A stretch of 30,313 nt of DNA, from positions 1 through 30,313 of the forward strand of contig JBCCGI010000091.1 in the NCBI GenBank assembly GCA_039029355.1, read 5' to 3'. A program made the position numbers and the translations under genes. This document shows, in pieces, positions 1-7,910 of this stretch. Each line of letters opens with the position of its first letter. The stretch's first letter is position 1. The stretch comes from JBCCGI01 sp039029355. GTDB taxonomy: Bacteria; Planctomycetota; UBA1135; GCA-002686595. The notes under the pieces are model-generated. The model did not search any database. It was not told the DNA's origin and worked only from the letters and a program-made list of their open reading frames with translations.

Positions 1-59
1 GCTCACGCTGGCATCCTCCGCTTCGCCCGTGGTGCGCACACGGGGCATGGAAAAGGGGG

Positions 60-87
60 GGGCGCGAGCCGCATGGGCATCGCGCCC
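60..87 (-). terminator. Possible intrinsic terminator after the S8 protease gene
   Basis: An 8-bp perfect inverted repeat (GGGCGCGA at 60-67 and TCGCGCCC at 80-87) with a 12-nt loop lies about 20 bp beyond the protease stop codon. Read on the minus strand, the stem is followed by a C run and then four T residues (51-54). The U tract is short, so termination strength is uncertain. Confidence 0.45.
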
Positions 88-109
88 GCCCCGGCTGGCC
101 AGCCGCGGT

Positions 110-3100
110 CTAGGGGCAGGTCCCCTCTTCGTTCGTGATCCGCACGCGCGCGGGGTCGCTCGCGACGGACAGCTGGAAGGTCACCGGGTTCCAGCCGAGC
201 CCGACGAGCGTGAACTCCAGCCCGACGGTGGGGCAGAGCACCGAAGCGAGAACCGGGCCGAACTCGGCCTCGGCGCGCCCGGAGGCGTCGAGCGTGCCGG
301 AGAAGCCAGCGACGTTGAAGGCCGAGCCGGGCGGCGTGCTTGCGCCGAGGCTCAGCAGGAACGTCGTCGTGTTGTCGTACACGAGCGGGATGAACACGCC
401 TTCGAGGAACAGCCCCGGCAGCGAGCCGGACGCACCACCGAGGATCGCGTAGGGCGCGTTGGCGAACGCCGGGCCGAGGTCGAGCGTCAGGAAGCTCCGG
501 TCGTGTGGCGCCGATCCGCCGTACAGGTCGCCGTCGGCGTCGAAGGCCTCGAAGAACGAAGGCGACGCCACGAGCGACTGCTGCGCGCGCAGGCTGTGGA
601 AGACGTAAGCGCGTCCGTCGGCGCAGTCGGCGATCGCCGTGGTCTCGGCCGCCGGCGCGCCGATCAGAAGGTCGCCGAGCCCGTCGCCGTTGAGGTCGCC
701 GGCGGAGATCGTCGAGCTGAAGAGGTCCTGCTGCACGCCCCGCTCGGCCGCGTACTGGGCCAAGAGCACCGGCCCCTGGGACAGGTTCAGTCCGGAGTAC
801 ACGTACACCTGCCCCAGCCCGATCGGGTCGGGAAGCCCCACCGCGAAGTCGGGGAAGCCGTCGCCGTTCACGTCGCCGGGTGCGGCGGCCGAGCCGCCGA
901 ACTTGCTGCCGAAGTGCGGGCCCTCGATCTTGGCGATCAACGCGCCGGTCTTGCCCGAGTGGATCCAAACCAGCCCGACTGGATGGCCCTGGGCGTTCTG
1001 GCCGTTCGCGTCACGGGTCAGCAGATCGGGCACCGCATCGAGGTCGACGTCGCCGATCGCCAGCATGCCCGCGCCGGGGAGCGGCAGCGCGATGTTCGGG
1101 TTGAACTCGACCAGCGTCTCGGCCCCCGGCGCGCCGTGCACCGAGCGCATCCGGCCGTCGATGTCGTACAGCTCCGCGCGCCCGTCGCCGTCGAGGTCGC
1201 CGACGCCGCCGCGCACTCCATCGACGCTGACGCCACCGATCAGGAGCAGCGTGCCGCTCGGGCCGAGGTGGACCTCACCGCCGGCGGCGAAGTCGTCGAA
1301 GCCGTCGCCGTTGACGTCGCCGATACCGCCGCTGAAGCCGTTGCCCGCGGTGACGGTCGCGATCGTGCTCCCGGTGCCGGCCGCGAGGTCGAGCTCGACC
1401 ACCTGGACCTGGCTGCCGCCGTTGAAAAAGACGAGGTCGGCGACGCCGTTGCCGTCCACGTCGCCGGCCGGCGCGTAGGTCCCGTCGTCGGTCCCGCCGA
1501 AGGGGATCGAATGGAGAATCGTGTCGAGCAGGTCCCCGCTGCGTCCGGAGTAGAAGCGGTAGCCCTGCCGCGAAGTGCCGTCGGGCTGCGTGTAGTCGTA
1601 GGCCACGTAGTACTCCGGCAGCCCGTCGCCGTTGAGGTCTTCGAGCACGCCGAGGCGCTCGCCGAAGTTGCGCCACTGCTGCGTCGAGTCGCACTGCTCA
1701 TAGTCGGTCGGGTCCATCACCCAGGCGGGGTGGGGGCCCATCTCGATCAGGTCGAGCTGTCGCTCCAGCCGCGGCTCACGGCCGATCGCCGTGCTTCCGC
1801 TGGTCAGCGACGACATGCGTGCGCCGCCGTGGCGGATGACGCCGCGCAGCTCTTCGGGCCGCAGCGGCTCGCCGTAGAGCTCCTCGTGCGCCTGCTCCAG
1901 CACGGTCATCGCGCCGGCCACGATCGCGCTCGACGCCGACGTGCCCTGGAACGCCGCGGTGTAGGCGCGGTTGATCGACTCGCAGTACCAGAGCGCCGGG
2001 AAGGCCTGCGCGCCGCAGGCGATGGCCCCGAGCGGGACGAGGTAGCGGTGCTCGCCCAGCGCGCGCACCAGCGTCGCCTCGGCGTAGGCATCGATGCGCG
2101 AACCGACGTTGACGATCTGGCCGACGCCGGCGGGGAAGATGGTGGTCGGGAAGGTGCCGTCCTTGTGCACGCCGGACACGATGACCGAGCGCGAGTCGCG
2201 CTCGTTGAGGTCGAAGGCACCGGGATAGGTCGCGTGCCCGCCGACGATCGGCGCGGTCGCGTCGAGGTTCTGCGAGCCGTTTCCCGACGGCTGCACCACG
2301 TGGATGCCCATCGCCGTCGCCTGGCGCACGCAGTAGAAGATCGCGTCGGTGTACTCGACCGGCACGAAGCCGACCGCGGAGCCCGCCTGGATCCCGGGCG
2401 GGATGAGGTTCGGGCCCGCGCCCTGGCGTTCGATCAGCATCAGGTCTCCCGGCTCGAGCGCTTCGGTCGCCAGCACCACCGCGTCCATCAGCCGGTTCAA
2501 GGGCGCGATGAAGGGCGAGCCGGGCGCCTGGATCGTGTCGGAGATCACCTTCAGCTCGGCGTTCGGCACCATGCCGGTGAGCCCGGTGCCGTTGTCGTCG
2601 GCGAGCAGGACGCCGACGACGGCGGTGCCGTGCGGCTCGTTGCGCAGCCCGTACGCGATCGGCGTGATGCCCTCGGTCGGATCGACCCAGTCCGCGGGGT
2701 CGTCGATCGTCTCGAAGGTGACGCCGGCCAGGTCCTCGTGGCCGTCGCGCGACCAGTTCCTGGCGGTGATCGGCAGGTTCCAGGAGACCTCGACGTCGGC
2801 GATCGTCACGCCCTCGCCGAAGTAGCCCTGGGCATGTGCGTGGGGCAGCTCGACGTCGTTGATGTAGGTCGCGAGGTCCAGGTCGGGCGTCGGCGTCCCT
2901 CCTCCGCCAGAGGTCGAAGCCACGCGGTAGCGCGGCTCGCCATAGACGTTCTCGACCGCGGGCAGCGCCAGCAGCGCCGCGAGCACGGCGTCGAGGTCCG
3001 CCGCCTGGCTCCAGGTCACCCGGAAGAGCTGCGTCAGGTCGGCCATCTCCTCGCCGCTCGCGCGCTCGGCGCGCGCCCGGAGCGCGCGCAGCCGCAGCGG

Positions 3101-3385
3101 GTCGAGCTGCGACAGCGCCGTGACGCGCACGCCGGGCAGCCCCGCGAGCGCGACCTGCACCGGCGACGGGTCGACCGCTCCACCGCGCACGAGGTGTCCG
3201 TTCGCGGCGCGCACGCCTGCGTCGTCGGCGAGCTTCAGGATCAGCGCATCCGCCTGCGCGGCGGTCGCGCGCGCGGCGGCGAGGTCCTTCGTCGGGCGCC
3301 AGCGGGCGCGCAGGTCTTGGGCGCAAAGGGACGGGGACACGGCGAACCCCAGCAGGGTCGCTAGTACAAGAGCGTTTCGATACAT
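110..3385 (-). CDS. Secreted subtilisin-like (S8) serine protease with FG-GAP propeller and shared C-terminal beta domain
   Basis: Predicted exported serine endopeptidase of 1091 residues. The start is the ATG at 3385, because it is followed directly by a signal peptide (MYRNALVLATLLGF..., cleavage near CAQ-D at residue 23); the frame opens further upstream but that stretch is not signal-like. Residues 24-190 look like a propeptide. The catalytic triad of family S8 is visible: Asp197 (TIADVEVSWN), His252 (PHGTAVVGVL) and Ser483 (GTSASSAIVAG), with oxyanion Asn369 (PSGNG). Seven FG-GAP/VCBS-type calcium-loop repeats follow (forms such as GDVNGDGFPDFAVG and GDLNGDGLGDLLIGAP), enough for one seven-bladed propeller. 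The last ~115 residues form a beta-rich domain also found in two other proteins here (see findings). Likely secreted or cell-surface; substrate unknown. It lies downstream of the EamA gene on the same strand, 130 bp away. Confidence 0.93.
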   Translation of the reverse strand: MYRNALVLATLLGFAVSPSLCAQDLRARWRPTKDLAAARATAAQADALILKLADDAGVRAANGHLVRGGAVDPSPVQVALAGLPGVRVTALSQLDPLRLRALRARAERASGEEMADLTQLFRVTWSQAADLDAVLAALLALPAVENVYGEPRYRVASTSGGGGTPTPDLDLATYINDVELPHAHAQGYFGEGVTIADVEVSWNLPITARNWSRDGHEDLAGVTFETIDDPADWVDPTEGITPIAYGLRNEPHGTAVVGVLLADDNGTGLTGMVPNAELKVISDTIQAPGSPFIAPLNRLMDAVVLATEALEPGDLMLIERQGAGPNLIPPGIQAGSAVGFVPVEYTDAIFYCVRQATAMGIHVVQPSGNGSQNLDATAPIVGGHATYPGAFDLNERDSRSVIVSGVHKDGTFPTTIFPAGVGQIVNVGSRIDAYAEATLVRALGEHRYLVPLGAIACGAQAFPALWYCESINRAYTAAFQGTSASSAIVAGAMTVLEQAHEELYGEPLRPEELRGVIRHGGARMSSLTSGSTAIGREPRLERQLDLIEMGPHPAWVMDPTDYEQCDSTQQWRNFGERLGVLEDLNGDGLPEYYVAYDYTQPDGTSRQGYRFYSGRSGDLLDTILHSIPFGGTDDGTYAPAGDVDGNGVADLVFFNGGSQVQVVELDLAAGTGSTIATVTAGNGFSGGIGDVNGDGFDDFAAGGEVHLGPSGTLLLIGGVSVDGVRGGVGDLDGDGRAELYDIDGRMRSVHGAPGAETLVEFNPNIALPLPGAGMLAIGDVDLDAVPDLLTRDANGQNAQGHPVGLVWIHSGKTGALIAKIEGPHFGSKFGGSAAAPGDVNGDGFPDFAVGLPDPIGLGQVYVYSGLNLSQGPVLLAQYAAERGVQQDLFSSTISAGDLNGDGLGDLLIGAPAAETTAIADCADGRAYVFHSLRAQQSLVASPSFFEAFDADGDLYGGSAPHDRSFLTLDLGPAFANAPYAILGGASGSLPGLFLEGVFIPLVYDNTTTFLLSLGASTPPGSAFNVAGFSGTLDASGRAEAEFGPVLASVLCPTVGLEFTLVGLGWNPVTFQLSVASDPARVRITNEEGTCP

Positions 3386-3515
3386 CGTCCGTTTCTCACG
3401 TTCGGCCTCGGCGCAACGAGCGGCGCCGGGCAGCCTCGGATGGGGCGTACGGACGCGGAGCACGCGCGGCCGATCGAACGCGGTTCAACGACTTCGCGAA
3501 AACCGCGCGGGCGGC

Positions 3516-4364
3516 TCAGCGCGCGGCGCGGATCGTCGTGAGGATCCCGCCGAGGGTCAGCACGCTGGCTCCGACGAGCCGGCCGGTCAGCGCCTCGCCC
3601 AGCAGCAGCACGCCGCCGGCCGCCGTCAGGGCGGGCACCGCGAGCTGCAGCACCGCGGCGCTCGTGGCGCTGTGCCCGCGCAGCGCGGAGTACCAAAGCA
3701 CGTAGCCTCCGCCCGACGTAACCGCACCCGAAGCTGCGGCTAGTAGGAAGCCGCGGGCCTCCAGCGCTTCGCTCCCGATCGAGAACGGCAGCGCCAGGAG
3801 CGCGAGCGGTGCCGCGAGCACGAAGTTGCGCGCGGTCGAAGCCACCGGGTGCCGCGCGCCGCGGCCGATCAGCGAGTAGATACCCCAGCTGACTCCCGCC
3901 AGCAGCATCAGCACCACGCCGGCCGGATCCGGAGCGGCGACGCCCGGCGCCACGAGCACCACGACACCCGCCATCCCCGCCGCCAACCCTGCGAGCTGCG
4001 CCGGCCGCAGCCGCTCGCCGTGGACGCGCCCGTAGCCGAGCATCGTGCCCTGCACCGCGCCGAAGAGCAGCAGCGCGCCGGTCCCGGTCGTCAGCGAGGT
4101 GTAGGCCAGCGAGAAGGCGAACGCATAGACGAAGAGCGCGAGCGGCGCCAGCTGCCAGCCGCGCTCGAAGCGCTTGCCCCGCGCGCGCAGGAAGACCGGG
4201 GTGAGCACCAGCGCACCGCTCGCCAGCCGCACACAGGTGAAGCTGATCGGTCCGATCTCGCCGTCCGCCAGCGCCATGCGGCACAGGATCGAGTTGCCCG
4301 CGAACGCGACCAGCGCGAGGGCGGTCAGGAGCGCCGTCGGGGCGCGCGGGGGAGAGGCGGCCAT
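3516..4364 (-). CDS. EamA-family (drug/metabolite transporter superfamily) permease
   Basis: A 282-residue hydrophobic protein with about ten predicted membrane helices arranged as two EamA repeats, the usual size of the DMT superfamily. The N-terminal helix LALVAFAGNSILCRMAL resembles the family opening, where a conserved small-residue/Asn segment precedes an Arg; the second repeat carries GVSWGIYSLIGRG, close to the family's typical WAxYSLxxR segment. Such proteins export amino acids, nucleotides or other metabolites across the inner membrane; the substrate cannot be read from the sequence. Its ATG lies 3 bp after the fxsA stop codon on the same strand, so the two genes are almost certainly cotranscribed. 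Confidence 0.9.
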   Translation of the reverse strand: MAASPPRAPTALLTALALVAFAGNSILCRMALADGEIGPISFTCVRLASGALVLTPVFLRARGKRFERGWQLAPLALFVYAFAFSLAYTSLTTGTGALLLFGAVQGTMLGYGRVHGERLRPAQLAGLAAGMAGVVVLVAPGVAAPDPAGVVLMLLAGVSWGIYSLIGRGARHPVASTARNFVLAAPLALLALPFSIGSEALEARGFLLAAASGAVTSGGGYVLWYSALRGHSATSAAVLQLAVPALTAAGGVLLLGEALTGRLVGASVLTLGGILTTIRAAR

Positions 4365-4367
4365 CGA

Positions 4368-4898
4368 TCAGGGCTTGCGCTCTTCGGACCCGCGCTCGTC
4401 GGGAAGCGCCGCGCGGCCGCTCTCGGGCGAGCCCGGGCGCACCTCCCACTCGGGCTCGCGCGCGGCGTCGGCCGAGGCGGCCGGGCCCGCGCCGGCGAAC
4501 GGCGCGCCGATGTTCCAGGACACATGCACGCGCCCCTCGCGCACCGCGCGCCCCAGGCGTCCACGCGCCGCGTCGCGCACGCGCCGCCGCGTCGCCGGCA
4601 CCAGCAGCAGGAAGCCCGCGGCGTCGGTCAGCAGCCCAGGCGTCAAAAGCACCGCACCCGCGAGCAGGATCAGGAGTCCATCGATCAGCGCATCGGTCGG
4701 CACGCTTCCGGCGCCGAGCTCCGCCTGGATCCGCGCCAGCGTGCCGAGGCCCTGGCGGCGCGTGAGCCACGCGCCGGCGAAGCCGGTCGCGACGATCAGG
4801 CCGAGCGTGGCCCCGAGCCCGACGTGCTTGCCGAGCTGGATCAGCAGCACGAGCTCGACGATCGGGACGAGGAGGAAGAGCGCGAGGAGTCTCGCCAT
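4368..4898 (-). CDS. fxsA: FxsA family cytoplasmic membrane protein
   Basis: A 176-residue protein from the ATG at 4898. The long upstream extension of the frame is Arg/Pro-rich and not protein-like. FxsA is a small inner-membrane protein named for suppressing F-exclusion of phage T7 in E. coli; its cellular role is unclear. Family features: an N-terminal helix of the form MARLLALFLLVPIVELVLL, then a polar turn (GKHVGLGATLGLIVATGFAGAW), the LTRRQG segment, and a second hydrophobic region with GLLILLAGAVLLTPGLLTD, which is highly typical of FxsA. The C-terminal ~60 residues are hydrophilic and variable. It is the first gene of a two-gene unit with the EamA permease. No clear Shine-Dalgarno sequence is seen. 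Confidence 0.9.
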   Translation of the reverse strand: MARLLALFLLVPIVELVLLIQLGKHVGLGATLGLIVATGFAGAWLTRRQGLGTLARIQAELGAGSVPTDALIDGLLILLAGAVLLTPGLLTDAAGFLLLVPATRRRVRDAARGRLGRAVREGRVHVSWNIGAPFAGAGPAASADAAREPEWEVRPGSPESGRAALPDERGSEERKP

Positions 4899-5024
4899 GG
4901 GGAGATGATGCCGTGGCGGCGGAGCGGGTGCCCGCTTCGCCGGGCGCTTCCTTCTGGCGGTCTTCCCTAGGGGCGGCCGGCGGGGGGGACGAAAGCGCAT
5001 CCAGGGCTCGCGCGAACATCCCGG

Positions 5025-5249
5025 ATGCCTACGCCTTACGCGCGTGGAGGGGATGAGCTCTCCCGGCGCCAGCTGCTGGTCCGCAAGCTCGACTGGACAC
5101 GCGACGGGCGGTGGCTCTTGCTCGCGACCGACCAAGGAGCATGCGTGCTGCTGTCGGCGCGCGAGGTCACCTATCGCAGCTACCCGCGCTGGAAGCGCTC
5201 CGTCAGTAGGCGAGCCGGGGGCGGCGGCCTGGTACCATGCTCCCCCTGA
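5025..5249 (+). CDS. Small hypothetical protein (doubtful)
   Basis: A 74-codon ATG frame fills most of the 367-bp gap between the divergent fxsA start (4898) and the DUF2237 gene (GTG at 5266). I do not recognise a family. In its favour: third codon positions are mostly G or C, as in the real genes here; the middle looks protein-like (LDWTRDGRWLLLATDQG, then a strand-rich and basic stretch ending RSYPRWKRS); and it ends 16 bp before the DUF2237 start. Against it: the Gly/Pro-rich tail, no clear ribosome binding site and the small size. If it is not real, 4899-5265 holds only the divergent promoter region. Confidence 0.38.
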   Translation: MPTPYARGGDELSRRQLLVRKLDWTRDGRWLLLATDQGACVLLSAREVTYRSYPRWKRSVSRRAGGGGLVPCSP

Positions 5250-5265
5250 CCCGAAAGGCCTGACC

Positions 5266-5643
5266 GTGATCCAGCTAGCGCAGAGCAACGTACTGGGGGG
5301 CAAGCTAGAGCCCTGCTCCAAGGACCCGATGACCGGCTTCTACCGCGACGGCTGCTGCCGCACGGGGCCGGACGACCACGGCTCGCACACGGTCTGCGCG
5401 CTGGTGACGGCCGAGTTCCTCGAGTTCTCGCGCGCGCGCGGCAACGACCTGTCGACGCCGCTGCCGGCCTACGGCTTCCCGGGGTTGAAGGACGGCGACC
5501 AGTGGTGCCTGTGCGCGGCGCGCTGGCAGGAGGCCCTAGAGGCGGGCTGCGCGCCGCGGGTGGTGCTGGAGGCGACCCACATACGGGCGCTGGACATCTG
5601 CAGCCTAGAGGACCTGCAGGCGCACGCCGCGGAGCGCGCCTAG
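5266..5643 (+). CDS. DUF2237 family protein
   Basis: A 125-residue soluble cytoplasmic protein covering the whole DUF2237 family (usual length about 120-130). The core motifs are well preserved: NVLGGKLEPCS, GFYRDGCCRTG, DDHGSHTVCA, FSRARGNDLSTP, YGFPGLKDGDQWCLCAARW and APRVVLEATH. The conserved cysteines (CS, CC, VCA, CLC) suggest a metal or redox role, but the biochemical function of the family is not established. The GTG at 5266 is chosen because the conserved domain starts within nine residues of it; upstream codons in the same frame read through the preceding ORF region and are low-complexity. Confidence 0.92.
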   Translation: MIQLAQSNVLGGKLEPCSKDPMTGFYRDGCCRTGPDDHGSHTVCALVTAEFLEFSRARGNDLSTPLPAYGFPGLKDGDQWCLCAARWQEALEAGCAPRVVLEATHIRALDICSLEDLQAHAAERA

Positions 5644-5843
5644 CGCGCTCTCTTTAGACCGGCTTTAAGAAGCGCGTCCGGTGGGCTTGATAGAGCCCTG
5701 TATCGAAACTTCGCCGGCGCTTCAAAGTCCCTACACACAGGGCTCCTAAGGTCTCGCCCTCAACGCTGGGGAGGAGCGCTCCGGAGAGTGGCTCCGGTCG
5801 TCGCCCTCCTCGGCTGAAGTACCCCTCTACGAGAAACTCCCCA
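5644..5843 (+). promoter_or_regulatory. 200-bp non-coding region with inverted repeats; possible structured leader
   Basis: This stretch is visibly less GC-rich than its surroundings. It holds a 9-bp perfect inverted repeat, GAGCCCTGT (5693-5701) and ACAGGGCTC (5737-5745), enclosing 35 nt, and a 10-bp palindrome GGAGCGCTCC (5773-5782). It sits between the DUF2237 stop and the GTG of the exported beta-helix-like gene. The first repeat could terminate DUF2237 transcription, but no T run follows; it could also be a folded 5' leader of the downstream gene. I see no known riboswitch consensus. A 72-codon minus-strand frame crossing it is not convincing as a gene. Confidence 0.35.
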
Positions 5844-7820
5844 GTGAATTCGTACTCCCGTTCCACCCTCACCGTTCTGGGTGCCTTCGCGCTGACGAGC
5901 GCGGCCTACGCCGGGAACCCGAACGAGGTCTTGGTCGCCTCCGACATCACGGGCAACGAGGTCTGGACCACCGACAAGACGTACAACCTGCAGGGGCAGA
6001 TCTACGTCAACCCCGGTGCCACGCTGACGATTCAGAAGGGCGTCGTGGTCGCGAGCGATCCTGGCGGCAGCCTGGCCGTGGCCGCCACGGGCCAGATCTT
6101 CGTCCAGGGCACCGCGTCGGAGCCGGTCATCATGACCTCGAAGGCCGACCTCGAGACGTGGTCCGACGATCCGTCGCACCCGACCATGAAGGACCCTGCG
6201 ACCGGATCGTGGCGCCAGGCCGCGACCGAGTGGGGCAACCTGACGATCATGGGCAGAGGCTACATCTCCGAGGACGCCACGGCCGGCAACGTCGCCTTCC
6301 CCGACGCGGGCAACGTGGCGGACATGGAGGGCCTCTTCGCCGAGCCCGACAACAAGAACCAGTACGGCGGCGGGATGGATGACGACGACAGCGGCACCAT
6401 CTCCTACCTGAACCTGCGCTACGGCGGCCGCGTGATCGGCTTCGCCAACGAGCTCAACGGCCTCTCGCTCGGCGGCGTCGGCAGCGGCACCGACATCAGC
6501 TTCGTCGAGATCATGAACAACGTCGACGACGGCATCGAGATCTGGGGCGGGTGCGTCGGCATCAAGAACTTCTCGGTGTGGAACATCGGCGACGACAGCC
6601 TCGACTTCGACCAGGGCTGGCGCGGCAAGGCCCAGTTCGGCCTGATCGTCCAGGGCTACAGCCTGAACGCTGAGCAGGGCTCGGGCGTCGGCGACAACGC
6701 GATCGAGATGGACGGCGCCGAGGACTGCAACTGGCAGCCGGTCAGCACCGTCGCGCTCTACAACATGACGGTGATCGGCGAGCCGAACGACGGTGACGCC
6801 GGCACGGCGTGGCGCGACAACGCGCGCGTCCAGGTCCGCAACTCGGTCTTCGTCGACCTCGGCGACAAGCTCGTCAAGAACGACGGCGACGACGGCGACG
6901 GCGCCTGCGGCTACGGCGGCGGCGCGGCCGGCATGCAGGCCTCGACCTTCGCCGAGGTCTGGGCGGACGACTTCGACGACTACTTCATGGTCAACCCGCC
7001 GGTGGGGCCGCTGACCCTCGCCGAGCTCTACAAGTCGCAGGTCGACGGCAAGCAGGCCGAGATCCGGGACAGCGTCTTCTTCAACCTGCAGAGCGGCCTC
7101 GGCGACGCGCCGGTCGACCTCTCCGCGACGCTCGACAACGTGGTGGCCACCGCGTCGCCGATCAAGTGCCTGGTCCGTGAGGACGTCGTCACGCTGCTGC
7201 CCGGCAGCCCCGACGAGAAGGACATGGCGCGCGTGATCGCGCTCGACCCGCGCGCGGCGAACGACGCCGTCGCGAGCGTCGGGTCCGGCGCTCCGTTCGC
7301 GTCCGACTCGTTCTACAGCCAGGCGGCGTACCGCGGCGCCTTCGACGCCAACACCAACTGGCTCGATGGTTGGGCGACGTCGGACGCGTTCCGCTTCCTC
7401 GCGGACGCCGTTCCGGCCTCGGAGTCGACTTTCAACAGCGCCATCGCGGCGAACCCGAACGCGTTCCTGACGAGCCAGACGCAGCCGCCCGTCATCGACG
7501 CGATCTGGGATCCGGCGATCGATCACTCGATCATGGGCAGCGCCGCTCCGGCCGCCTCGTTCCTGTACGTCGGCACGTCCCAGTCGGATCTTCCGACCGG
7601 CACCTCGCTCGGCACGGTCCTCTGCGGCGTCAACTCGCTGATCGAGGTCGTGGACACCTTCGTGACCGGCCCGATCGACACGATCCTGGTCCCGATCCCG
7701 GCCCAGGCCGCGCTCATCGGCAACGCGCTCTGTGCGCAGGGCGGCGTGGTTGACCTGGGGAGCGGCCTCCCCGAGTTCAAGCTCGCCAACGGCATCAACT
7801 TCACCATCGGCTGCGAGTAG
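5844..7820 (+). CDS. Exported beta-helix-like protein, candidate partner of the downstream TonB-dependent receptor
   Basis: A 658-residue protein from GTG 5844, with a signal peptide (MNSYSRSTLTVLGAFALTSA, cleavage near AYA-G at residue 23). After it comes a strand/turn pattern typical of right-handed parallel beta-helices: IYVNPGATLTIQKGVVV, EPVIMTSKADLETW, TEWGNLTIMGRGYI. A diagnostic central block follows (QYGGGMDDDDSG, ISYLNLRYGGRVIG, NGLSLGGVGSGTDI, NVDDGIEIWGGCVGIKNFSV, GDDSLDFDQGWRGKAQFG). I recognise this as a conserved exported family, often found beside TonB-dependent receptors and frequently misnamed; no function is proven. The last ~100 residues match the C-terminal domain of the S8 protease and FG-GAP proteins in this window. 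Location is periplasmic or surface. It precedes the receptor gene by about 1.5 kb with one gene between. Confidence 0.85.
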   Translation: MNSYSRSTLTVLGAFALTSAAYAGNPNEVLVASDITGNEVWTTDKTYNLQGQIYVNPGATLTIQKGVVVASDPGGSLAVAATGQIFVQGTASEPVIMTSKADLETWSDDPSHPTMKDPATGSWRQAATEWGNLTIMGRGYISEDATAGNVAFPDAGNVADMEGLFAEPDNKNQYGGGMDDDDSGTISYLNLRYGGRVIGFANELNGLSLGGVGSGTDISFVEIMNNVDDGIEIWGGCVGIKNFSVWNIGDDSLDFDQGWRGKAQFGLIVQGYSLNAEQGSGVGDNAIEMDGAEDCNWQPVSTVALYNMTVIGEPNDGDAGTAWRDNARVQVRNSVFVDLGDKLVKNDGDDGDGACGYGGGAAGMQASTFAEVWADDFDDYFMVNPPVGPLTLAELYKSQVDGKQAEIRDSVFFNLQSGLGDAPVDLSATLDNVVATASPIKCLVREDVVTLLPGSPDEKDMARVIALDPRAANDAVASVGSGAPFASDSFYSQAAYRGAFDANTNWLDGWATSDAFRFLADAVPASESTFNSAIAANPNAFLTSQTQPPVIDAIWDPAIDHSIMGSAAPAASFLYVGTSQSDLPTGTSLGTVLCGVNSLIEVVDTFVTGPIDTILVPIPAQAALIGNALCAQGGVVDLGSGLPEFKLANGINFTIGCE

Positions 7821-7856
7821 CCCCAGGCGATTCGAAAGCCGAGTCGTAGTAGCATC

Positions 7857-7885
7857 GGCCCGCGGCGCTCCGAGCGCCGCGGGCC
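7857..7885 (+). terminator. Strong GC hairpin after the beta-helix-like gene
   Basis: A perfect 13-bp inverted repeat (GGCCCGCGGCGCT, 7857-7869; AGCGCCGCGGGCC, 7873-7885) with a 3-nt loop lies 37 bp after the stop codon and 26 bp before the next start. The sequence after it is pyrimidine-rich (CTTCCCGTCCC) but lacks a true T run. It is either a terminator or a processing/stability hairpin between two genes. Confidence 0.55.
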
Positions 7886-7910
7886 CTTCCCGTCCCACTC
7901 CGCCCCCCCG

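Noticed and set aside
29..3364. A 1111-codon open frame on the plus strand opposite the protease gene
   Set aside because: It is Arg/Val/Glu-rich low-complexity translation with no domain and no signal peptide. The opposite strand has a full S8 triad and FG-GAP repeats, so this is a GC-driven shadow.
5654..5872. A 72-codon minus-strand frame across the leader of the beta-helix-like gene
   Set aside because: It overlaps the start and signal peptide of a convincing gene and resembles no family. The region is better explained as a non-coding leader.
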